Positions 1 through 7,100 of a stretch of 19,022 bases of DNA are shown here, in pieces (position 1 is the first letter of the stretch; each line of letters opens with the position of its first letter). The position numbers were made by a program, and so were the translations under genes. Under the pieces are notes generated by a model, which was given only the letters and a program-made list of their open reading frames with translations, was not told the origin of the DNA and searched no databases. This stretch comes from an uncultured Lentisphaeraceae bacterium (lineage in GTDB: Bacteria > Verrucomicrobiota > Kiritimatiellia > RFP12 > DVOR01). The DNA is taken from contig CALBHX010000020.1 of NCBI GenBank assembly GCA_937892925.1, forward strand, positions 1-19,022. The letters are read 5' to 3'.

Positions 1-599
1 GCCACCACCTCGCTCAGCGGGCGGTGCGAACAGGAGAGGTGCGTGAGGGAATGATTGCCCAGCGTGATGAGCGGATGAGCGGCCAGTGCCTGAATGGCTT
101 CCGGCGCGAGAAGCATCTTGGGCGGGGGCGTGCCCACCTGCGCGGCCACAGCCTGAATCCGCGCCTCTGCCGGGCGGGTATACCAGGCGCGGATGGCCTT
201 CATGGAGCAGCAGGGCATGAGGGCATTGCTCCACAGAAAGCCGCGGCGGCTCTCCCCGGGAGCCACAAAGAGCGTAGCGGGCACGTCTTCCGCCTCGAGC
301 ACCGGCAATGCCTGCGTGCGGAAGCCCAGCCAGGCATCATCGAACGAGAGCCACGCCGTGCGCCCCGGCAGCTGCGCCCCGGCCAGCACGGCCTGCTCCG
401 AAACAAAGCGGAACCCCCGCGCTTTCAGCCAGCGAATGAGTGCCCGAAGCACGGCGGCGGAAGGATCGTGTGCGCACAGGGAAAGCAGCGCGCCGGGGCG
501 GTCATACCGGCGCAGCGCAGCCGCGCGCACCCCCGCCCAGCGAAACCCCTGCGCGATGCCCCACCCGAGCACTTTGCGGCCGTGGCTCAGCGTTTCCAT
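1..599 (-). CDS. Polysaccharide deacetylase (NodB-like, CE4-type), partial at left edge
   Basis: Reading leftward from an ATG at 599-597, 199 codons stay open to the window edge, so the C-terminus is missing. The family is recognised by the NodB-homology signature: a SFDDAW stretch at residues 85-90 (Asp87 and Asp88 at the position of the catalytic base and metal-binding Asp of TFDDG) and a NHSLTH stretch at 182-187 (His183 and His187 as the metal-binding HxxxH). The preceding segment, with a helix then GFRFVS at 62-67, is typical of these enzymes. Members remove N- or O-acetyl groups from glycans. The start overlaps the 3' end of the upstream glycosyltransferase by 13 nt, with an AGGTG Shine-Dalgarno-like run just before it, so translation is probably coupled. 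No signal peptide is visible, so it may be cytoplasmic or membrane-associated. The Gly after the DD pair is Ala, which is slightly unusual. Substrate unknown. Confidence 0.8.
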   Translation of the reverse strand, partial: METLSHGRKVLGWGIAQGFRWAGVRAAALRRYDRPGALLSLCAHDPSAAVLRALIRWLKARGFRFVSEQAVLAGAQLPGRTAWLSFDDAWLGFRTQALPVLEAEDVPATLFVAPGESRRGFLWSNALMPCCSMKAIRAWYTRPAEARIQAVAAQVGTPPPKMLLAPEAIQALAAHPLITLGNHSLTHLSCSHRPLSEVV

Positions 600-1654
600 G
601 CCATCACCTGCCGCGCCATATCCGCCCACTGCTCCCGATAGATCTCAACGCTCCATCGCTCCCGCATAAAGCGGGCGCCCGCCGCCCCCATGGCCTGAAG
701 CTGCGCGGGCGGCAGCTGCACCACCCGGCGCATGGCCTGCGCCAGCGCGGCGGCATCTCCCGCCGGGATCACCCACCCCGCGCCGGAAGCGGCCGCCAAC
801 TCCTGCGCACACCCCACGCGGCTGCCCACCAGGCAAGGAACCCCCGCCGCCAACGCCTCATTCACCACCAGCCCCCACGGTTCATAGTCCGAATCGAGCA
901 CCAACACATCCACGCTCCACAGCCACGCGCGCTTGGCCTGCCCAAATCGCGGCCCCAAAAACGCCGCGCCCGCCGGGGCGGAGCGCTCCAGGGCTTCCCG
1001 CTCCGGTCCGGCACCCACCACCTCCAGCACCGCCGAGCCCGGCTCCAGCCGCGCAAAGGCTGCCAACAGCAAATCCACCCGTTTATGCGGCACCAGCCGC
1101 CCCAAATAGCCAAAGCGCAACGGCCGCCCCGCCGGGCGCTGCGGCGGCATTGCCCGCGCCAGCGGCGCCTGATCGGCACACATGGGCACCGAGTAAATCC
1201 GCTCCTCAGGCATTCCGCCCCGGCGGAAGAGCTCCCGATGCGCCCCCGCACCCGGCGAGATGCCGAAACACCACCGGCGCGTAAAGAGCACCCGCAGATA
1301 CCCCGCTTTGAGCAAGCGCACCCTCCACCGTTTCGGCACCCGATAGGTGTCATCCGCATCGATCCCAACCGGCCGCCGGAAGAACAGTGCATTTAAGAGA
1401 AAAAGCCCCACGCACAGCCATGCGCTGTAGCTGTTTACTACCACCAGATCAAACTCCCTCAGCACGCGCCAGACCGCCCGCGCCTGCCCCCAGAAGCTCC
1501 GCGCCTCCCAGGCCTCCGCCTGCGCCGCCGAATCCGCCGCCGCCAAGGAGCCCCGCCGCAGATAGGCCGTCGCCACTCCTAGGCGGTCAAACACCTCCCG
1601 CTTCAGCGCCTGCGTATACTCCGCCGGCTCCATGAGCAGCACAAAGGCTCTCAC
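587..1654 (-). CDS. Glycosyltransferase family 4 (GT-B fold)
   Basis: Predicted 355 aa. The C-terminal half is a typical GT4 nucleotide-sugar-binding domain: GYLGRLVPHKRVDLLL at 182-197, a VVGAGPER segment near 212-219, and the E-x7-E motif (Glu258 to Glu266, within EPWGLVVNE). The N-terminal acceptor domain is poorly conserved, as usual. Members move a sugar from an NDP- or GDP-activated donor to a glycan or lipid-linked acceptor at the cytoplasmic face. I chose the GTG at 1654-1652 because its bases form GTGA with the stop of the upstream acyltransferase gene, and a GGGGGTGG run lies a few bases upstream. An ATG seven codons later (1633) is the alternative. A longer open frame to 1795 would overlap the upstream gene and is unlikely. 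Neighbours (deacetylase downstream, GNAT upstream, second GT4 divergent) point to exopolysaccharide or surface-glycan assembly. Donor and acceptor cannot be read from sequence. Confidence 0.85.
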   Translation of the reverse strand: MRAFVLLMEPAEYTQALKREVFDRLGVATAYLRRGSLAAADSAAQAEAWEARSFWGQARAVWRVLREFDLVVVNSYSAWLCVGLFLLNALFFRRPVGIDADDTYRVPKRWRVRLLKAGYLRVLFTRRWCFGISPGAGAHRELFRRGGMPEERIYSVPMCADQAPLARAMPPQRPAGRPLRFGYLGRLVPHKRVDLLLAAFARLEPGSAVLEVVGAGPEREALERSAPAGAAFLGPRFGQAKRAWLWSVDVLVLDSDYEPWGLVVNEALAAGVPCLVGSRVGCAQELAAASGAGWVIPAGDAAALAQAMRRVVQLPPAQLQAMGAAGARFMRERWSVEIYREQWADMARQVMAWKR

Positions 1655-2721
1655 GCCCACCACCCCCGCGGCGCACGCGCCGCATCCCGTGCCCAGCGCA
1701 GCAGCCCCCGCGCTGCCATGCACGCAAGCCCCCACACCCCGCGCCGCCAATAGAGCGCAAACGAACTGTGAACCTCCGGGCAAAACGCCAGGCATTTATA
1801 GGGATAGACCCCCGTACCAAAGTCTACTGCCAGCGGCGCAGCCTTGGCCGCCTCCGCCACATAGCGCACATTAAACAGCGAGGGCATTTGCGGCGACTCC
1901 GCCGCCACCAACCAGAACAACGTCTTTCCCCCTGTGCGCAGCAGCACATTCAGTACCTGCGCCGTTTCCCCCGCATACAGCCCCGCCACCTCGCACAGCC
2001 CCGCGCGGAACATCCCCTCCGCCACGGCCAGAAGCGCCTCCGGCAGAAAATCCCGCTGCCGCACGCCCTGCGCAATCATCCGCTCCCGCAGGCTCACCAG
2101 TGCCTCCCGCGGAAAAGCCTTCCCGCCCGCCGCCGAAAATCGGCGCAGCGTCAGCCCCTCCGTCCGCCGCAGTGCCCGCCGCAGTGCCTTGCGCTGAAGC
2201 GAGGTCAAATGCCGAAAGGTTCCGATCACGTCCTCCGCCTGCGCCGCCCGAAGCACCGCATATCCCCCCATCTTGGAGAGCGCCGCTTCCGGAAATGCCA
2301 GCGTTAGAGCCTGAAACAGCGGAGACGCCCCCGGAAGCCGCCGCAAATCAAAGCCCCGCACCCGCCGATCGCTCCGCAAAAAGGCGCAGAGCGCCTTCCA
2401 ATGGCGGCTCTGAAGCGCATCCGGAGCCGCCAGCGCATCCCCATGATCGGCATGAACATCCAACAAAAAGCGAAGCACCCCCCGCGCCAGATAACACGGC
2501 AGAATCACCTGCGCCCCCGCGCCGGCCTCCACCGCCACCACCACAAACAGGCGGTTCCCCGGAATCCGCGCCAAAACCTGCCCCCACGCCTGCTCCGCCC
2601 AGCAGAACGTCTGAAAAGGCGACTGCGCGGCACGCCGCTCCAATGCCTCCCAGTCTCCCCGAAAAGCCTCCAGCTCTGCCGCCGTTTCCAACACGCGAAT
2701 CATGGCCACATCATAGCGCAT
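1651..2721 (-). CDS. GNAT-superfamily acyltransferase, BioF2/CelD/FemAB-like
   Basis: Predicted 356 aa from ATG 2721, or 350 aa from ATG 2703. The N-terminus has the family pattern of helix, then SPFQTFCW (34-41) and WAEQAW, then an extended strand (NRLFVVVAVEAGA). The C-terminal GNAT-like domain (about 150-310) carries a basic helix (SLQRKALRRALRR, 174-186) and ends with a DFGTGVYPYK stretch (300-309), matching the DFGRG..PYK motif common in these proteins. Relatives are found in cellulose and exopolysaccharide clusters and beside exosortase/PEP-CTERM loci, where they probably acylate glycans. It overlaps the downstream GT4 by four bases, so the two are in one operon with the deacetylase. 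The C-terminal 30 residues are Trp/Arg/Ala-rich and could be membrane-associated. Exact substrate unknown. A BioF2-like domain is clearer than a true peptidoglycan FemAB role. Confidence 0.78.
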   Translation of the reverse strand: MRYDVAMIRVLETAAELEAFRGDWEALERRAAQSPFQTFCWAEQAWGQVLARIPGNRLFVVVAVEAGAGAQVILPCYLARGVLRFLLDVHADHGDALAAPDALQSRHWKALCAFLRSDRRVRGFDLRRLPGASPLFQALTLAFPEAALSKMGGYAVLRAAQAEDVIGTFRHLTSLQRKALRRALRRTEGLTLRRFSAAGGKAFPREALVSLRERMIAQGVRQRDFLPEALLAVAEGMFRAGLCEVAGLYAGETAQVLNVLLRTGGKTLFWLVAAESPQMPSLFNVRYVAEAAKAAPLAVDFGTGVYPYKCLAFCPEVHSSFALYWRRGVWGLACMAARGLLRWARDAARAPRGWWA

Positions 2722-2762
2722 TTATGCTAAAATCGCACACAAATCCGCGATTTCTTCTCATG
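2700..2762. promoter_or_regulatory. Divergent start/promoter region between the acyltransferase and GT4 genes
   Basis: The two genes face away from each other with very little room: the upstream-most ATGs (2721 minus, 2724 plus) are two bases apart. A TATGAT box (minus, 2715-2710) lies so that transcription would start about at the ATG at 2703, and TATGCT (plus, 2723-2728) would serve the ATG at 2760. No convincing -35 element or Shine-Dalgarno is seen on either side, so promoter calls here are weak. The short AT-rich stretch (2719-2760) within very GC-rich DNA supports a control region. Confidence 0.35.
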
Positions 2763-3857
2763 CCCGCCCTTCCACCCAACACGCCCGGTTCTCCCCCGCC
2801 CGCCATCCTGCATCTGGCGGCCGGCTGCTGGGCCTGCGGCGGCGGTCTCTCCGAGGCTCTCGCACAGCTCACCCGCGCCCAAGCCCGCCTCGGCGCGGAA
2901 ACGGCACTTCTCTTTCTGGCCGACCACCCGGAGCATCCGCTCCTGAAGGCCTGCCGCCAAGCCGGGGTGCGCGTTACGGCGCTTCCGCACCGCGCCCGCA
3001 CCCCCTTCTTTGTCTCGCTGCGCCTCCCCTTTGCCCTGCCCAAACGCCTCCGCACCGCCCGCTTTCTTCATCTGCACGGATTCTGGAGCTTCCCCATCGT
3101 CTGGGGAGCCTTTGCCGCCTGCCGACGCCGCCTCCCTTACGCCGTCTCCCCCCACGGCGCTCTCTGCGCACAAGCGCCCCTCCCCCTGCGTAAACGGCTC
3201 TTCTGGAAGCTCTTCGGGCGCACGCTCCTGCGGCGCGCCGCCTGGCTGCACGCCGCCTCCCCGCTTGAAGCGGATGCTCTGCGCCGAGCCCTCGGCGAGG
3301 CGTGCCCCCCCATCCGCCTCGTCCCCAACGGCGTAGATGGCGAGGCACTGGATCTCTCCCCGCCGCCGCCCCGCACGCGCACCTTTCTCTTCCTGGGGCG
3401 CAAGCATCCGCAAAAGGGCATTGACCTTCTGGTTGAAGCCTGGCAGCGCACCGGCCTGGCCGCCGAAGGCTGGAGCCTCCGCCTAATTGGCCCGGAAGAC
3501 GGCGCCCGCGTGCCCGCACGCCCCGGCCTCTCCGATGAACCGCCCCTCTTCGGCAAAGCCAAAGCCCAGGCTCTCCGCTCCGCCGCCTGCCTGGTGCTCC
3601 CCTCGCACAGTGAAAACTTCGGCATTGCCGTGGCAGAAGCGCTTTGGTGCCGCACGCCCGCTATCGCCACCACCGGAACGCCCTGGGCGAGCCTCGGCAG
3701 CTTCTGCGTGCCGCCGACGCCGGAGGCTCTGGCCGAGGCCATGCGCCGCCTGGCCGATCTTTCTCCCGCCGCGCGCGAAGCGGCCTTTGCCGAAGCTTTT
3801 GCGCATGCCCGCGCCGCGTTTCAATGGGAACCCATTGCCCGAGCGCTCCTTCCCTGA
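2760..3857 (+). CDS. Glycosyltransferase family 4 (GT-B fold), divergent
   Basis: Predicted 365 aa from ATG 2760; an in-frame ATG at 2724 would add 12 residues. Both lack a clear Shine-Dalgarno. Evidence for GT4: an N-terminal Gly-rich donor-side loop (ACGGGLSEAL, 25-34), HLHGFWSFP (104-112) and SPHGAL (130-135) in the acceptor domain, a VPNGVD linker (188-193), FLFLGRKHPQKGIDLL (209-224), and the E-x7-E pair Glu285/Glu293 in SENFGIAVAE. This arrangement is typical of the GT4 subgroup acting in exopolysaccharide and LPS core/O-antigen synthesis, using a nucleotide-sugar donor at the inner membrane. It is the only convincing plus-strand gene in the window and diverges from the acyltransferase-GT4-deacetylase operon, so it probably serves the same glycan. 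The open frame runs upstream to 2100, but that part is a proline-rich shadow of the acyltransferase gene. Confidence 0.85.
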   Translation: MPALPPNTPGSPPPAILHLAAGCWACGGGLSEALAQLTRAQARLGAETALLFLADHPEHPLLKACRQAGVRVTALPHRARTPFFVSLRLPFALPKRLRTARFLHLHGFWSFPIVWGAFAACRRRLPYAVSPHGALCAQAPLPLRKRLFWKLFGRTLLRRAAWLHAASPLEADALRRALGEACPPIRLVPNGVDGEALDLSPPPPRTRTFLFLGRKHPQKGIDLLVEAWQRTGLAAEGWSLRLIGPEDGARVPARPGLSDEPPLFGKAKAQALRSAACLVLPSHSENFGIAVAEALWCRTPAIATTGTPWASLGSFCVPPTPEALAEAMRRLADLSPAAREAAFAEAFAHARAAFQWEPIARALLP

Positions 3858-4051
3858 GCCCCAGGCCGCCCAACACCCCCTCAGCTCGACCCGCCCCCAC
3901 CCGCAGTAAAAACACCCGGGCACCTGGAAGGTTATGCCCAAAAACCAACAGAAAGAGAAACATCCCCGCATTTCCGTTCACAAGACGGTGTAAACGGGAG
4001 AGGACTCCGGCTAGGGCTTTCCGCTAACCCGCCACCCTTCAGATAAAAGCC

Positions 4052-4082
4052 AAAAAAAAACGCGCCGCAGGCGCGGCGCGTT
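4052..4082 (-). terminator. Intrinsic terminator of the giant secreted-protein gene
   Basis: A perfect 10-bp inverted repeat (AACGCGCCGC at 4059-4068, GCGGCGCGTT at 4073-4082) with a 4-nt loop is followed, on the minus strand, by a run of nine T (A-run at 4052-4060 on the plus strand). It sits 25 nt past the stop codon at 4107. On the plus strand no T-run follows, so it is directional. Confidence 0.9.
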
Positions 4083-4106
4083 GAGAACTTGTTAGCGAAC
4101 GCCCCT

Positions 4107-7100
4107 TCAGGGCGTAGAGACGACAGCCTTGAAAGGCGCCGCCGTATCGGCCAAAGGCAGATCGAGCGTCAGCACCGATTGGCCGTCTTCCGCTTCTTCC
4201 ACCGTGCGGGACACCAACACGCGGCTTTCATCATCAGCCGCTACCAGCGCCACCTGCGTGCCGGAGCGGAACGTGCCGCCAGCCACCGTGAGGGTAACCG
4301 TTACGGCCGTACCCTCCGTATCCGGCTCAGCCCTCGAGATGCCGAAGTCATACGCCAGCACCAGCACATTTTCGGCCATTTCCGCCGTTGGGGAGAATCC
4401 GCTGAAACAGGCCAGCAGATTGGCGGCAAGAGGCTCAGCACCCACAATAGACTGCGTGCCCTGCGAGCGCACCGCCACAGTAAAGCCATCGGCAAGACCC
4501 AGCGTTTGGGCAGCCTCGGAGAGGGCGGCCAGAGCCGCCGCATCAAAAGCAGCTGGGTTAGCAGGCTGAGGCGCAGAAGCGGAAGCAAGCACATAGCCCG
4601 TGCCTGCCACGGCGCGAATGGCAAAGCCTTCGGCCTGCAGCGCGGCGGCGACTTCGGCCGAAGGCTCGGCACAAGCTATCACCACCGTTCCGGCAGCTGC
4701 ACCTTCCGAAAGGGTTACCGGAACCGCGGCGGCATCGGATGCCAACACGACGGAGCCAGCCGTAACCGCGCCAGCGGAAGCATCAATGACTGCACCCGCG
4801 CCGAGCGTAAGCGTGGTGATGGCGGCGTCGCCGATGCCTTCCGCAGCGAGCGTGCCGTTCAGGGTTACGGCGTCCCAACAGGCACCCATTTTCAGGCGGA
4901 GCCTTCCGGCCTTGACCAGCAGCGGATTTCCGGCCGTACTGTTGGCCTGGGTGAGAATCAGCTCGCCGTCGCCGGTCTTGAGCACATCAAAGTCGCTATT
5001 CGTTCCATTCGCATAGTGGCGCAGGATCACATCCACTGTGAGGGATGCGCCCGCCGCAACCGCAAACTCCGCGTTGGCATAGTCGGTGCCTTTTACAATG
5101 CCCGTGCCGGTGGCGGTGTCGCGCAACGCGATGGCGGCGCCTTCAACTCCCGCGAGCGCGGCAATGGCGGGCGCGCCGGAGGGGACGATCACGCGGGAGC
5201 CCTTGCACATGGCCCACCCGGCAGAATAGGAGGACGCATCCGGGAAAATCCGCCCCACTTCCAGGCGGGCTTCATCTTCCAGCTGAATGGCATAACGCAT
5301 GGATTCCACACCGGCCACAGCGTTGTCCGGGTTGCGAATGACGCCCTGGTCCCGAGCCGAGAGCATCACGTTGCGAACTTCCGAGGAGGAGGGTTTCCAG
5401 CCCACGGCATCCTTGACATTGAGCGTCAGAATGCCCGTTCCGGAAACTGCCAGCGGGAGCGCCATCGGATTCCCGGAATCATCCCGCCCGGCGACTTCCA
5501 GCGAAACGGCAGCGCCTGTGCCCACGTCCAGCCCGGCCTCCCCGGAGACCTGCCGTTGATTGCGGGTAACGGAGACTTGCTCCATGCGAAGGGTGCCGGA
5601 GCCTTTCACGGCACCAGTGGTATTCAGCGGCACCGCGGCGGTGTCGCGGACGGTGAGCGTTTTACCGGAGGCCACGGTTACGCCCGAGAGCTTGGCAGCG
5701 CCGGCCTGAATGACCGTATCGGTATTCACGGCCACGGTAGAAGCGGTCAGCTGACCCCCGGCAGAAGCGAGGGTCAGCGTGCCCGTGCCCCCGAGTGTGA
5801 GCGGCGATGCGGTTTCATTCTGCGCCATGGCCACAGCGGCATCGCCCGCCAGCGTGATCTCCCGTTCCCCTGTCCAAACATCCGAAAGCGCGGCACTTAC
5901 CTCCGCCCCATCACCGCCCTTCCAAGGGAGTGTGCGCCAAGAGAGATCGCTTCCGGCCACATCGGAAGCCGTCAGCGGCGGCTCAAAGGAAGCCAGCGTG
6001 AGCGTGGCGCCGGTCTCATCCGACGTCACGTCTGTAACCGTGAGCTCGCCCCCCTCAGCCGTGGTGACCGTGAAGGTCTCGCGCGTAAGGGCTTCACCCA
6101 CCAGCGGAAGTTTAACAGTGAAGCCCTGCGCCGGATCTGCCGTTACCCGGAAGGTTCCCGCGCCGGCTTCCGACACGTGCAGCAGCCCGAATGCCTCGGA
6201 GGCGCGGAGCGTACCCACTTCCACGACACCCGATGGCACGGCCAGTGCGCCTTCACCCGAAACGGCAGAGAAGCTGCTCAGCTTCAACGTGCCGCCCTGC
6301 AGGGTCATGGGCCCGGAGAGCGCCAGCGTTGCGGCCGAAGCCGCGCCGCCTTGCACCGTGCCGGTGAAGACCGCGCCCTGCGAACCAACCGAAAGCTCCG
6401 CGGCGCCCAAGCCATTATTCTTACCGCCCAGGCTGCCGGCCGTTATTGTGCCGTTATACACACCGCCGTTCAGCGCCACAAGAGAGGAGCCCAGCTTCAG
6501 CGGGCAGACCGTAAACGAGGCATCCGCCCAATGTCCGCCGGTGATATCGGCAGAGAAGACCGTATCCGCCGGTGCCGAGACAGATACCGAAGCCTGCTGC
6601 GTCACCGTGATCACCGAGGCACTTCCCGGCACTTTCCCATTCTTCACCTTCGGCAGCCACATACCGCCAATCAACTGCTTGGAAAAGGTTTTGCCTGCCG
6701 CGTCATTCCCCAGCTCCACCGCCACCGCAGTGTCCCCGTAAACCGTCTGCTTCGGATTGGTCGCCGCGCTGAAAAGCGAACCGCCCACAATCGCACCCAC
6801 CAGCGGCCCGGTACTCGTCCCGTAATAATCCACCGCAGACGAGTTGTCGTTCTGAACATTGCGCACCGTTACGCTCAGCTCCACCGGGGACTCCGAAGTG
6901 CCATAAACACATGTACTACCATGCGAGGCGCTTCCGCCGCCGAGTACGGTTCCGGAAACCACCGCATCGCCCGAAAGAACCACAGCCAGATTCCCTTCAA
7001 ATGTTTGCGCCGCGCCATCATTGTAACTGCCGCCGGAGAGATAATCCACCTGCCCGCCGGCCATATCCACCAGAATATCCTGCGTAAACAAGGAGGTTTT

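Noticed and set aside
440..1396. A 318-codon plus-strand open frame.
   Set aside because: It is Arg/His/Pro-rich and antisense to the GT4 gene at 587-1654, which has clear motifs.
2100..2759. Upstream extension of the plus-strand GT4 frame.
   Set aside because: It is proline-rich, lies wholly opposite the acyltransferase gene, and has no family similarity; the GT4 fold begins after the ATG at 2760 (or 2724).
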